Notes under the pieces: generated by a model
The model's input: the letters and a program-made list of their open reading frames with translations, nothing else
Databases searched by the model: none
What the model was told of the DNA's origin: nothing
Part shown: piece after piece, positions 1 through 8,408 of the stretch
How positions within the stretch are numbered: position 1 is the first letter of the stretch
How the letters are laid out: every line of letters starts with the position of its first letter
DNA from: Fervidobacterium gondwanense DSM 13020
GTDB taxonomy: Bacteria > Thermotogota > Thermotogae > Thermotogales > Fervidobacteriaceae
DNA: 64,000 nt
Assembly (NCBI RefSeq): GCF_900143265.1
Contig: NZ_FRDJ01000003.1
Location: forward strand, 146,108-210,107
Direction of reading: 5' to 3'
Translations under genes and position numbers: made by a program

Positions 1-71
1 CCAAGTTTATCAACGGGGTCTTGGACAGGATAGCAAAAGAAGAAGCACCTAAGGAAAAATTCAAGCTTTAA
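1..71 (+). CDS. nusB: NusB C-terminal end (partial)
   Basis: Only the last 22 codons are inside the window, in the frame starting at base 3 and ending in TAA. The residues KFINGVLDRIAKE match the conserved C-terminal helix of the transcription antitermination factor NusB (family pattern KFINGVLD.I). NusB with S10 (NusE) binds boxA RNA in rRNA operons. The short acidic/lysine tail after the motif is normal. It probably heads the operon that continues into the pseudopilin-like gene and folP. The call rests on one motif, so it is good but not certain. Confidence 0.75.
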   Translation, partial: KFINGVLDRIAKEEAPKEKFKL

Positions 72-147
72 ATTTATCATTCATTTCTCATATTGTTTGT
101 TGTTTGTTTGAACAACCGTATCTCAAGGGGATTGCGGGGGGTTCTCT

Positions 148-669
148 TTGAGCTATATCGAGCTGTTGGTTTGTCTAATAATTTCTACCATCATATTTAT
201 CAGCGCTTTGGATGGATATAGCCATGTGCTCCAGCACATGGCTTATATATTAAATACGAATATAAGAACCTTAAGAGTATTCCATGTTATCAACTACATC
301 AGGTTCGATTACCATAGACATGCAACTAAACAACCAAATTCAAAATATTCCAAAACTTTATCTACGTCATCTTTTGCATTTGATGAGAAGGTTGAAAATC
401 TTAAACGTGTTCTGTACAAATGTGTTGGACCTTTGGAAGGTAAAACCACGATTTACAGAGATACTTACGACATATACACAAAAAGGCTATTAAATCGGCG
501 AGTTTATACATTGTATGGTGAGTTTTCTTTAGAATTATCAGCCGATAAAAGATATCTCCTCATAAACAATCCGTACTATGGTGTTGCAAAGATACCAATT
601 TCTCTCCCTGATGTGCAGATTGTTAGCATCATAGTAACTAAGGTGAGAGAAAACAATGAAACAAAATAA
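148..669 (+). CDS. Pseudopilin-like membrane-anchored protein
   Basis: 173 residues from a TTG start preceded by a G-rich stretch (135-141). The N-terminus MSYIELLVCLIIST is a hydrophobic helix with a Glu five residues in, as in the class III signal / mature N-terminus of type IV pilins and type II secretion pseudopilins. The in-frame codons upstream of TTG would read GGFSLSYIELLV, even closer to a prepilin processing site, but no start codon lies there. The rest is a soluble, mostly beta/alpha region with no motif I recognise. It lies between nusB and folP. A minor pilin or competence pseudopilin is possible; function unproven. Confidence 0.55.
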   Translation: MSYIELLVCLIISTIIFISALDGYSHVLQHMAYILNTNIRTLRVFHVINYIRFDYHRHATKQPNSKYSKTLSTSSFAFDEKVENLKRVLYKCVGPLEGKTTIYRDTYDIYTKRLLNRRVYTLYGEFSLELSADKRYLLINNPYYGVAKIPISLPDVQIVSIIVTKVRENNETK

Positions 670-680
670 GGAGTGGTTGT

Positions 681-1505
681 ATGTTCAACTACAATGAATT
701 AATGGACGCAAAGAGGACAAGAATAATGGGAATAATAAATGTCACACCTGACTCGTTCTATTCAGGTAGCAGGGTAGATGAGACGAACTTGTTGATTAGA
801 GTTGAGCAAATGATTAAAGATGGGGTTGAAATAATAGATGTCGGAGGCGAGAGCACAAGACCTGGCGCAGAAGCAGTACCTCTTGAAGAAGAGATAAGGC
901 GAACAGTAACGGCTGTAAAGATTATTAGAAAACACTTCGACATACCCATATCTGTGGATACTTATAAATCCGAAGTTGCAAGACTTTCTATCGAAGAAGG
1001 TGCTGATATAATCAACGATATCAGCGCTATGAGATTCGATGAAAAAATGGTGGAAGTCGCGTCACACTACAAATGTCCTGTTGTACTCATGCATATGAAA
1101 GGCAATCCGAAGACTATGCAAGAGAATCCTGAATACAAAGACGTTGTCGCGGAAATCGTGGAATTTTTCGATGAGCGTATCAGATACGCTAAGGAACATG
1201 GAGTGGACAAACTAATACTTGATCCAGGGATTGGGTTTGGCAAAAAGCTGGAACACAACCTTGAAATACTGAAAAGGATTGAAGAGTTTAGGAAGCTTAA
1301 TTATCCGCTACTCATAGGTGCAAGCCGAAAATCGATGATAGGCATGATTCTGAACTTACCGCCAGAAGAAAGATTAAACGGAACGCTTGCGGTGACAGCC
1401 TATTGCGCTATGCATAGTGTTGAAATAGTACGCGTCCATGATGTAAAAGAGAATAAAGAAGTAGTGAAAATCATAGAAGCAATCAAAAGTATTAAAAACT
1501 CGTGA
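681..1505 (+). CDS. folP: Dihydropteroate synthase
   Basis: Condenses 4-aminobenzoate with 7,8-dihydropterin pyrophosphate to make dihydropteroate in folate synthesis. The 274 residues show the TIM-barrel family signatures in order: MGIINVTPDSF near residue 16, GGESTRPGA near 57 (pterin/pABA loops), SVDTYK near 94, NDISA near 112 and the late GASRKS. Length is typical for bacterial FolP. The ATG is preceded by AAGGAG. It starts 11 nt after the pseudopilin-like gene and is followed 13 nt later by the rsuA-type gene, so it is co-transcribed. Confidence 0.95.
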   Translation: MFNYNELMDAKRTRIMGIINVTPDSFYSGSRVDETNLLIRVEQMIKDGVEIIDVGGESTRPGAEAVPLEEEIRRTVTAVKIIRKHFDIPISVDTYKSEVARLSIEEGADIINDISAMRFDEKMVEVASHYKCPVVLMHMKGNPKTMQENPEYKDVVAEIVEFFDERIRYAKEHGVDKLILDPGIGFGKKLEHNLEILKRIEEFRKLNYPLLIGASRKSMIGMILNLPPEERLNGTLAVTAYCAMHSVEIVRVHDVKENKEVVKIIEAIKSIKNS

Positions 1506-1518
1506 AAGAAGGTTCATC

Positions 1519-2232
1519 ATGAAAAGTATTAAAGAATCAATAAGGTTAGATAAGTACCTATCAAACGCAAAGGTGGGAACAAGAAGCGAGGTAAAAAAGT
1601 ACATAAAAGAAGGAAGAGTTACTGTTAATGGTCGTGTAGTAGATGAACCAGAATTTCACGTGTCACCAAATGATGAGATAACAGTAGATGGTGAATATGT
1701 AAATTCTCATAGAAACGTTTATATAATGCTCTTTAAACCATCAGGATTCGTTTCAACGACTTCAGAATATGAACCAAGCGTCCTTAACCTTATTGATCAT
1801 CCATATGTCGATGAACTGCACATAGCCGGAAGACTTGATAAAGACGTCGAAGGTCTTTTGATCCTGACTAACGATGGTGATTTCACACACAGATTGATAT
1901 CTCCGAAAAAACACGTTGAGAAAGAATACTATATATATACGAAGCAGCCTTACAAACTAACGGAAGAAGTTAAAAAAGAATTTGAAAAAGGATTAGAAAT
2001 TGATGGTGAGAAATTTCTGCCAGCAAAGATAGGACAAATCGATGAGAAGACTATTTCAATAACAATTATTGAAGGAAAATACCATCAAATTAAAAAAATG
2101 TGCCAGAAGATTGGAATAGAATGGGAAAGAATCATGAGAGTTCGCATAGGTAGACTCACTCTTGGTGGTCTCAAAAAAGGTGAGTGGAGAGAACTTTCAA
2201 AGGAAGAGATTGATGAGATTTTTGAGAGATAG
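1519..2232 (+). CDS. RsuA/RluB-family rRNA pseudouridine synthase
   Basis: Converts a specific rRNA uridine to pseudouridine; RsuA acts on 16S U516 and RluB on 23S, and I cannot separate these by eye. Residues 8-55 form an S4 RNA-binding domain (IRLDKYLSNAKVGTRSE). The catalytic domain has GRLDKDVEGLLILTNDG with the nucleophilic Asp at about residue 107. The usual S/T before G is replaced by E (VEGLL), a mild deviation. 237 residues, normal length. Last gene before a strong terminator. Confidence 0.9.
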   Translation: MKSIKESIRLDKYLSNAKVGTRSEVKKYIKEGRVTVNGRVVDEPEFHVSPNDEITVDGEYVNSHRNVYIMLFKPSGFVSTTSEYEPSVLNLIDHPYVDELHIAGRLDKDVEGLLILTNDGDFTHRLISPKKHVEKEYYIYTKQPYKLTEEVKKEFEKGLEIDGEKFLPAKIGQIDEKTISITIIEGKYHQIKKMCQKIGIEWERIMRVRIGRLTLGGLKKGEWRELSKEEIDEIFER

Positions 2233-2240
2233 AACATAAA

Positions 2241-2276
2241 AGAGGCGGTGTGATTATCCACACCGCCTCTTTCTTT
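2241..2276. terminator. Bidirectional intrinsic terminator
   Basis: A 12-bp inverted repeat (2241-2252 agaggcggtgtg with 2259-2270 cacaccgcctct) is followed by a T-rich run on the plus strand and preceded by A residues that give U residues on the minus strand. It sits between the convergent rsuA-type gene and the VWA lipoprotein gene and can serve both. Confidence 0.85.
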
Positions 2277-2294
2277 CATTGTCTTAGAAATGCC

Positions 2295-3347
2295 TTAGTA
2301 AGTTGCACCTTCTATTTTCAGATATCTCTTGTCAGTGCTGGTAGTGTAAAAGACCTCAATCGTATGGGTTGCAGCTGGCGAATCGCTTTCGAAAGAGACT
2401 ATCCACGAAGATTCGACATACTCGACGATACCTAAATCGTTAAGATTAACGTTTCCTGCACTGTCAGTGTACTTTATCACACCGCCTGTTTTCTGGCAAA
2501 GCTCTCTAACGTCACCTGGGTCTGAAAAGTCAGTAGTGGTGTCGTAGTAATAACCACTTGGCACAAAAGCGCCGTGGATTGTGAAGAAACCTACTAATGC
2601 TGGGAACATGTCTGCCTTATCAAAATGTGAAAACCCTATGCCGTCAGACTTATAGTGTGCCGGTGCATCGGTTATGACTATCATAACTCTTTGTGCACTC
2701 GGTCTCCATTCAAGAGCTGTTGCAGCGAACATTATTGCATCGTACGGGTTTTCTGCCCAATCGCCACCGTAACCAGCGTACAGTACACCAACGTAATCTT
2801 TCGCATCAGACGGTGAAGATAACCCTAAATATGGAGGATCAACATCGATATCACTTGGCGGGTTAACATAGTCATCGAATGGTATAACACCAATTCTTAC
2901 ATCCATGCCGCTTTCTTCAAGATTTGTTGCAAAATCTATTATACTATTTTTAGCCCCGTTTATTGCGTAGCTCATGCTACCTGTCACATCCAAGATTATT
3001 GCTATATCAAGTCTATTTCTAATTGTTGATTCTTTATATAGTACAAATCCTTGTTCTTTGTTATCTTCGAACACCCGGAGAGTGCTAACTGGTAAATTCT
3101 CAACACCTGGTAAGCTTATCCTAATGTTAACCGTATCTGGAACTGCTATCGGTACGAGTGAAGGTGTCTTATCCACTGTACCGAATATATCTGTCGTTGA
3201 ATATCCAGATGTTGAAGGTTTTGTCGTGTCCACAGGGTCTTTCGGAATAACTCTTGGAGCAATTGGAATTTCCGAACAGCTATAAACTAATAGCGCACTA
3301 ATAATGGCTATTAACGCAAATAACGTGGCTCTTCTGAATTTTCTCAT
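2295..3347 (-). CDS. VWA-domain lipoprotein
   Basis: 350 residues from the ATG at 3347, chosen because AGGGGTG lies at proper spacing; a GTG at 3356 and ATG at 3353 would add three residues. A charged n-region and hydrophobic helix end in LLVYSC, a lipobox with the lipidated Cys at about residue 24. A proline/threonine-rich linker follows, then a von Willebrand A domain with the MIDAS motif DVTGSMS at about 120-126, later TDAP. Presumably an envelope metal-dependent adhesion or assembly protein. It lies 12 nt after a small beta-barrel gene, so the two probably work together. Confidence 0.75.
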   Translation of the reverse strand: MRKFRRATLFALIAIISALLVYSCSEIPIAPRVIPKDPVDTTKPSTSGYSTTDIFGTVDKTPSLVPIAVPDTVNIRISLPGVENLPVSTLRVFEDNKEQGFVLYKESTIRNRLDIAIILDVTGSMSYAINGAKNSIIDFATNLEESGMDVRIGVIPFDDYVNPPSDIDVDPPYLGLSSPSDAKDYVGVLYAGYGGDWAENPYDAIMFAATALEWRPSAQRVMIVITDAPAHYKSDGIGFSHFDKADMFPALVGFFTIHGAFVPSGYYYDTTTDFSDPGDVRELCQKTGGVIKYTDSAGNVNLNDLGIVEYVESSWIVSFESDSPAATHTIEVFYTTSTDKRYLKIEGATY

Positions 3348-3359
3348 ATTCATCACCCC

Positions 3360-3839
3360 TCAAAATCCGATACCGATGCCTGCAGAAACGGCAAAGATAT
3401 CCAAGAACTGAAATGAAGTTGTCATTGTACCAAGACCTTCTACAAATAGCACGATTCCTTGACCGAACCTTGCACCAGCTTTAACGTGAAATAGATCGGG
3501 ATAAAATGTGAAACCTGAATTAACAACATCATATACAAATATAGGTGCAGCACCTGCGTAAAACAAAGTGTTAAAGAGCGGTATGCCTAGATAAAGATAT
3601 GGATCAATCTCTAAGAACTGAATTTCTCCAACTTCTATTTCTTCGATTTCTTGTATGTCTGAAAGTGGGTAATACGCTTCCAACATCAGAGAAATCCCAC
3701 CAGAAAGCGTTCCAATGCGCACTCCGAGGAATGGACGGTTCTTTCCGCCAATTTCTAAACCACCTAATGCAGATATCTCAAAACTGAATGCTAAGGTTAT
3801 TGCTAACAAAAGCACTCCTGTTACGACAAACTTCTTCAT
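3360..3839 (-). CDS. Small beta-barrel envelope protein
   Basis: 159 residues. An N-terminal signal peptide (MKKFVVTGVLLLAITLAFSF) precedes alternating hydrophobic/polar strands rich in Gly and aromatic residues, and the chain ends in phenylalanine (IGIGF), as outer-membrane beta-barrels usually do. I see no named family. Co-transcribed with the VWA lipoprotein downstream. In Thermotogota the outer sheath (toga) is rich in such proteins, so an outer-envelope location is inferred. The 220 bases upstream hold TTGACA on the minus strand (4036-4041) but no convincing -10, so no promoter is called. Confidence 0.55.
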   Translation of the reverse strand: MKKFVVTGVLLLAITLAFSFEISALGGLEIGGKNRPFLGVRIGTLSGGISLMLEAYYPLSDIQEIEEIEVGEIQFLEIDPYLYLGIPLFNTLFYAGAAPIFVYDVVNSGFTFYPDLFHVKAGARFGQGIVLFVEGLGTMTTSFQFLDIFAVSAGIGIGF

Positions 3840-4062
3840 AAAATCACTCTCCTCTCAGATTTGGAACTTCCACACGAGCAATGTATTCCTTAGCTCTGCT
3901 TATATGAAGTTAAATACTTCAAATGATAACTGGTTCTGTATAGTCAAAATCAGAGCAAAAGTGATGCTTCTTTCCAAGACAGTATTATGACTCTCGTTTT
4001 CAGTAAAACGTTGTATGAATATTTCGCGTAAGTAATGTCAAATCAATGTCCTGAAGATTGCC

Positions 4063-4099
4063 AAAAAAAATACCTCCAGCGATTTCTCGCCGGAGGTAT
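4063..4099 (-). terminator. Intrinsic terminator of hsp20
   Basis: On the minus strand a stem (4071-4082 with 4087-4098, one mismatch) is followed by eight consecutive U residues (plus-strand A run 4063-4070). It lies 18 nt beyond the hsp20 stop codon. Confidence 0.85.
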
Positions 4100-4117
4100 C
4101 GTTTGATTTCCTTGCGT

Positions 4118-4546
4118 TTACTCAATTTTTATTTCGACAGTAGGCTTTTCTTCTTTCTTCTTTGGCATCTCGAGTGTTAGAACACCATCTGAATATTTTG
4201 CTGTGATTCCTTTTGTATCTACATAGTCTGGTATGATGAATGACCTTTCAAACTTACCGAATGACCTTTCAACGATTCTGTAGTTTCTGCCTTTTTCGTC
4301 TCTTTCTGTCTTCTTTTCGCCAGTTATTCTCAGTACACCATCTTCTACTGTAATCTTGAGTTCGTCTTTCTTTACACCAGGAAGTTCGAGTTCAAGAACT
4401 ACTTTATCTTCTGTTTCGTATGCATCAACCTTTGGCAGGAATTCAAACTCACTTCTGAATGGTCTCACAAAATCCGAGAAGAGTCTGTCAATCTCCTTTT
4501 GAAGTTCCATGAACGGTTCAAATAAGTCGCTTCTTCTTGCCAACAT
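4118..4546 (-). CDS. hsp20: Small heat-shock protein Hsp20
   Basis: ATP-independent holdase chaperone of the alpha-crystallin family. 142 residues: a short N-terminal arm (MLARRSDLFEPFMELQKEID) then an alpha-crystallin domain from about residue 38 with VELELPGVKKDELKI and the ending GVLTLEMPK, and a C-terminal IEI anchoring motif (VEIKIE). Monocistronic: own terminator downstream and own promoter upstream. A nearly perfect CIRCE operator overlaps that promoter, so HrcA repression with release on heat shock is strongly suggested. Confidence 0.95.
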   Translation of the reverse strand: MLARRSDLFEPFMELQKEIDRLFSDFVRPFRSEFEFLPKVDAYETEDKVVLELELPGVKKDELKITVEDGVLRITGEKKTERDEKGRNYRIVERSFGKFERSFIIPDYVDTKGITAKYSDGVLTLEMPKKKEEKPTVEIKIE

Positions 4547-4601
4547 ACTCTCACCTCCACTCCCCTTGGGGTTTTGTTCCTTATTTTCACGTTCCGACTA
4601 T

Positions 4602-4630
4602 ATTATACATAATTAGCACTCATGTGTCAA
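4602..4630 (-). promoter_or_regulatory. Sigma-70 promoter of hsp20
   Basis: On the minus strand TTGACA (plus 4625-4630) and TATAAT (plus 4602-4607) are both exact consensus hexamers with a 17-nt spacer. The start would fall near 4595, giving a leader of about 50 nt before the hsp20 ATG. Confidence 0.9.
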
Positions 4631-4639
4631 GAGTGATAA
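4613..4639. promoter_or_regulatory. CIRCE operator (HrcA site)
   Basis: The plus strand reads TTAGCACTC, nine bases, GAGTGATAA. The CIRCE consensus is TTAGCACTC-N9-GAGTGCTAA, so only one of 18 arm bases differs. The -35 hexamer of the hsp20 promoter is inside the 9-nt loop, so bound HrcA would block RNA polymerase directly. Confidence 0.92.
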
Positions 4640-4717
4640 TTATAACCTTGCTATGCTTGTTTATTTTGGACATAGATGTACTGTAAGGTTATAAATTTTA
4701 CAGATACTAAAATGTTA

Positions 4718-4740
4718 ATCAGTCTTAATATAAGACTGAT
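4718..4740. repeat. Perfect 10-bp inverted repeat
   Basis: atcagtctta and taagactgat flank a 3-base loop. It lies about 90 bp upstream of the hsp20 promoter and beyond the serA terminator. It has no U-tract of its own, so it is not a terminator; an operator or chance palindrome are both possible. Confidence 0.5.
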
Positions 4741-4752
4741 AACGCACCGTGT

Positions 4753-4784
4753 AAAAAATAGCGAAGGGAATAATTCCCTCCGCT
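4753..4784 (-). terminator. Intrinsic terminator of the aminotransferase-serA operon
   Basis: Minus strand: a stem formed by 4760-4769 and 4775-4784 (one mismatch) around a short AT loop, followed by six U residues (plus A run 4753-4758). It lies 43 nt past the serA stop. Confidence 0.85.
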
Positions 4785-4827
4785 CGTGCATTTCTTTAAT
4801 TGATTTTTAGTTGTGAAATCACTACAT

Positions 4828-5739
4828 TCACTTGGTTATTTCAGCTATCAACCTTTCTACCAACAACATGCCAACTCTTTCTTGGGCTTCGAATGTAGAA
4901 GCACCTACGTGTGGTGTTGCAACGACATTTGGCAAGGAGAGGAGCTTTTGTCTCAACTCATCTGTTGGTGGCTCTACTTCGAATACGTCAAGACCTGCCG
5001 CATATACTTTGCCTGTTGTAAGCGCTTCGTATAATGCTGCTTCATCGATTATTCCACCTCTTGCAGCGTTTATTATTATGACACTGTCTTTCATCTTTGA
5101 TATTGTTTCTTTGTTTATCAGATTTTTTGTCTCAGGTGTAAGTGGCACGTGGATTGTTATGTAATCACTTTCTTTAAACAATGTATCAAGGTCAACTATT
5201 TTGACGGGCATATCTGTTTCTTTTACAAACGGATCGTATGCAAGTACTTTCATATCGAACGCGAGTAACCTTTTAGCAACTTCTCTGCCGATGTTTCCAA
5301 AACCGATTATACCGACTGTTCTTCCGAACAACTCATGACCTTCGAGTTCCTTCTTCGTCCACTTTCCATTTTTCAAATCTGCTGTACCTCTTGCTATGTG
5401 TCTAGAACAAGCGATCATCAGTCCGATAGCCAATTCTGCAACCGAAATGCTGTTTGCACCCGGCGTGTTAATTACCTTAATTCCCTTAGCTTCGGCTGCT
5501 TTTACATCTATATTGTCGAGTCCAGTTCCCGCACGACCGATAATCTTCAAATTGCTACCAGCTTCTATTATGTCGGCGGTGACTTTGGTTGCGCTCCTTA
5601 CTATGAGAACTTCGATTTCAGGCATTATTTTTATGAGTTCGTCTTTCTCGTAGTGCTGAGATGTGAGATTAACACCCGGAACGTTTGCAAGCTTTTCAGT
5701 TGCCTGTTTGTCAAGAGGGTCGTTTATGTGTATCCTCAT
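4828..5739 (-). CDS. serA: D-3-phosphoglycerate dehydrogenase (short form)
   Basis: Oxidises 3-phosphoglycerate to 3-phosphohydroxypyruvate, first step of serine synthesis. 303 residues: D-2-hydroxyacid dehydrogenase fold with the Rossmann motif GIIGFGNIG near residue 145, catalytic Arg in NAARGGIIDE, Glu, and catalytic His in TPHVGAST. It ends just after the catalytic domain, so it lacks the C-terminal ACT regulatory domain of longer SerA enzymes and may not be serine-inhibited. It starts 1 nt after the upstream aminotransferase stop, an operon that fits a serine pathway. Confidence 0.88.
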   Translation of the reverse strand: MRIHINDPLDKQATEKLANVPGVNLTSQHYEKDELIKIMPEIEVLIVRSATKVTADIIEAGSNLKIIGRAGTGLDNIDVKAAEAKGIKVINTPGANSISVAELAIGLMIACSRHIARGTADLKNGKWTKKELEGHELFGRTVGIIGFGNIGREVAKRLLAFDMKVLAYDPFVKETDMPVKIVDLDTLFKESDYITIHVPLTPETKNLINKETISKMKDSVIIINAARGGIIDEAALYEALTTGKVYAAGLDVFEVEPPTDELRQKLLSLPNVVATPHVGASTFEAQERVGMLLVERLIAEITK

Positions 5740-5740
5740 G

Positions 5741-6883
5741 TTACTTCACCAACCCTTTGAAAAGTACCTCTTCTGCAGCTAAGACTCCTTTTCCAATTTC
5801 GACTTTATATCCCATTTCGTTGAGTGCAAATTCAAGAGCAGTTATACCTGTGATTATGTCAAACGGTGTAAGGTAGCCAAGGTGTGATATTCTGAATATC
5901 TCGTCTTTCATAGGTTCTTGTCCGGCTGCTATCGTAACTCCGTATTTATCGCGCATGAGTTTTGTGAGTTTGCTTGATGGTATTCCTTCTGGAGAATTGA
6001 CTGCTGTAAGAACGTTTCCTGGGCGTTCTGAGAAGAATGTCAAGCCAAGAGCTCTAACTGCTGCTCTTGTTGCTTCTCCGTAAAGTGCATGCCTTGCCCA
6101 GACGTTTTCAATTCCTTCTTCTTTGAGCATTTTAACAGCCTTGTTGAGCATGTATATCAAGTTAACTGCTGTTGTCCATGGGTTGTCTGGTGAGCTTTTC
6201 TTATATTTTCTGAGATCGAAATAATATCTATTATTTGTGCATTTTTCCACCTTTGCGTATGCTTTGTCGTTAATAGCGATGAATGCAAGACCTGGCGGGA
6301 GCATCCAACCTTTTTGTGCACCAGAAACAACGACGTCAACGCCCCATTCGTCCATCTTAAGTGGTTCAGCAAGTAAACCACTGACCGCATCTGTTACGAG
6401 GATAACGTCAGTATTCTTTGTCAACTTGGCTATATTTTCGAGATCTATAACAGTACCCGTTGATGTTTCGCTGTATGTTGTGAAAACAACCTTAGCGTCT
6501 GGATTTTCCTTCATTGCCTTTTCTATCATCTCGGGTGTTACAGCTTTACCCCAAGGGAGTTTAATCTCGACAGGAACAATTCCGTAAGCTTTTGCTATTT
6601 CTACCCATCTTTCTCCGAACTTACCAGCACTGACTATGATTGCCTTTTCGCCAGGATTAACAAGGTTTACCATCGCTGTTTCAAGTGCACCTGTGCCGGA
6701 TGCTGTTAGAACATAGACAGGATGTTGTGTCTGGAAGACGTATTTTGTCAATTCGAGAGTCTCTTCAAGTATCTTAACGAATTCTGGAGTTCTGTGGTGG
6801 ATAGTCTCTTTTGCACCTTCTAAAAGAATCTCTTGAGGAACTGGCGTTGGACCAGGCGATAAAAGTAAAGTTCTTTTTACCAT
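5741..6883 (-). CDS. Class V PLP aminotransferase (serine-pyruvate/alanine-glyoxylate type)
   Basis: 380 residues with fold-type I PLP features: SPGPTPVP near the N-terminus, SGTGALE around 62-68 (phosphate binding), VTDAVSG with the PLP-ring Asp at about 165, and the Schiff-base lysine at about 191 in SGAQKGW. This family includes serine-pyruvate, alanine-glyoxylate and serine-glyoxylate aminotransferases. The tight operon with serA suggests it transaminates in serine metabolism, possibly with phosphohydroxypyruvate or hydroxypyruvate. Substrate not determinable here. The start has a strong AAAGGAGGG site. Confidence 0.85.
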   Translation of the reverse strand: MVKRTLLLSPGPTPVPQEILLEGAKETIHHRTPEFVKILEETLELTKYVFQTQHPVYVLTASGTGALETAMVNLVNPGEKAIIVSAGKFGERWVEIAKAYGIVPVEIKLPWGKAVTPEMIEKAMKENPDAKVVFTTYSETSTGTVIDLENIAKLTKNTDVILVTDAVSGLLAEPLKMDEWGVDVVVSGAQKGWMLPPGLAFIAINDKAYAKVEKCTNNRYYFDLRKYKKSSPDNPWTTAVNLIYMLNKAVKMLKEEGIENVWARHALYGEATRAAVRALGLTFFSERPGNVLTAVNSPEGIPSSKLTKLMRDKYGVTIAAGQEPMKDEIFRISHLGYLTPFDIITGITALEFALNEMGYKVEIGKGVLAAEEVLFKGLVK

Positions 6884-6957
6884 GCTGTTCCCTCCTTTTT
6901 GATATATGTGATGTAATAAAATACACTTACTTCTTTATCTTTGATAAGCCCACAATT

Positions 6958-6987
6958 ATTTTACATCTTTTCTTACTAAATTGACAA
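6958..6987 (-). promoter_or_regulatory. Candidate promoter for the aminotransferase-serA operon
   Basis: Minus strand TTGTCA (plus 6982-6987) and TAAAAT (plus 6958-6963) with an 18-nt spacer, about 75 nt upstream of the start codon. Two hexamer mismatches make this a moderate call. The rest of the 285-nt divergent gap (6884-7168) shows only the two candidate promoters and a TGCAAGT direct repeat near 7014-7030. Confidence 0.35.
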
Positions 6988-7094
6988 TATCCTTAATGAT
7001 GCAATTTTTTGCGTGCAAGTATTTGCAAGTGCGAAATTTGTCAAAAATCTTCATTATACTATTTTAGCTATCAAATACCATCCAAATGCTTGTT

Positions 7095-7122
7095 TTGAAT
7101 TTTGGCATAATGTTGCTAATAT
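7095..7122 (+). promoter_or_regulatory. Candidate promoter for the amino-acid oxidation operon
   Basis: TTGAAT (7095-7100), 16-nt spacer, TAATAT (7117-7122), about 45 nt upstream of the first ATG, which follows AAAAGGAG. Two hexamer mismatches. Confidence 0.35.
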
Positions 7123-7168
7123 ATAAGTGAAAACACTATTCATAACTTCCAAAAGGAGTGTGAGGCCA

Positions 7169-8406
7169 ATGAACTTAGAAGGTATATTATCCGACGTAGG
7201 AAGGAACTTGAGATCGTCGCTTATAAGAGAGCTTTTGAAATATGCATCTGTACCCGGTTCCATATCGTTTGGTGGTGGCGTACCTGATCCAAATACATTC
7301 CCAAGACACGAATTAGCAGAAATTGCGAAAGAGGTTATAGAGAAGGAATATGCATATACGCTCCAATATAACACAACAGAAGGTGATGATCAGTTAGCCA
7401 CTCAAATAGTAAAACTCTTGGAAAGAACATACGGTATAACTGGAATCGGAAGAGAGAATTTACTATTTACAACAGGTTCGCAACAAGCACTAGATCTTAT
7501 GGCAAGAGTGCTTCTGGATAAGGATAGTATCTGCTCTTTGTGGAGTTCCCAGTTTATCTAGGTGCAGCAAGTGCCTTCCGAATGACATTCACGAAGTTTG
7601 AGACAATACCTCTTGAAGAAGACGGCATGGACGTGAATTACCTGGAGAAGAAGCTTGACGAACTCAATAAGAATGGACTTATAAACAGAGTAAAATTCAT
7701 CTATACCGTCCCCAACTTCCATAATCCCGCCGGAGTGACAATGAGCCTCGAAAAGAGAAAAAGATTGATAGAAATTGCTGAAAAATATGACATTTTGATT
7801 CTTGAAGATGATCCGTACGGCATGCTCAGATTTGAAGGTGAGCATTTACCTTCGCTTTATAAACTAGCAGGTCCAGATAGGGTTGTTCTTCTGAATACGT
7901 TTAGTAAGATCCTTACTCCAGGCTTAAGAATTGGAATAATAGTTGGCAGAGCAGATATAGTTAGAAAAGCAACACTTGCAAAGCAGGCTGCTGATCTCTG
8001 TAGTCCAAGCTTGAACCAGCGCATCGCTGCAAGATACCTTGAAAGGTATGATTTGTTTGAGCAACTGAAACCTGGTATAGAGCTTTACAGAAAGAAAAAA
8101 GATGTGATGATAAAAGCACTTGAGGAAAATTTTGCTGACATAAAAGGTGCGAAATGGGTTAACCCACAAGGTGGTTTGTTTATCTGGTTGACGCTTCCAG
8201 AAGGTTTCGACACAATGGAAATGTTTGAGATTGCAAAAGAGAAGAAGATTTATTACATACCAGGTGAAGCATTTACGATAGATGATGGCAAGAGTTCATC
8301 TATGAGACTCTCCTTCTGTCTGCCACCTGAAGAAAAGATTGTTGAGGGTGTTAAGAGGCTCAGAGAGGTTGTTGAAGAGTACGGTAAGAAGAAGGGGCTG
8401 ATCTAA
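7169..8406 (+). pseudogene. Class I/II PLP aminotransferase, interrupted by a frameshift
   Basis: Two overlapping frames together make one aminotransferase of about 412 residues, of the LysN/2-aminoadipate/aromatic-branched-chain type. The 5' part (ATG 7169 after AAAAGGAG) carries the N-terminal arm with SFGGGVPDP and TTGSQQALDLMARVLLDKDSIC, then ends at TAG 7561. The 3' part resumes near 7537 as VEFPVYLGA and includes ILEDDPYG and the PLP lysine in NTFSKILTPGLRIG. The shift is -1, around CTGCTCTTTGTGG. There is no good slippery heptamer, so a one-base deletion or a sequence error is likelier than programmed frameshifting. First gene of the operon; it would feed 2-oxoacids to the oxidoreductase at the other end. 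Confidence 0.8.
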
Positions 8407-8408
8407 GT

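Noticed and set aside
3890..4045. Minus-strand promoter for the small barrel gene at TTGACA 4036-4041
   Set aside because: No hexamer resembling TATAAT at 16-18 nt; another TTGACT nearby has the same problem.
7525..7545. Programmed -1 ribosomal frameshift in the aminotransferase
   Set aside because: No slippery heptamer, no upstream SD-like stimulator and no evident downstream stem; family members are normally single-frame.
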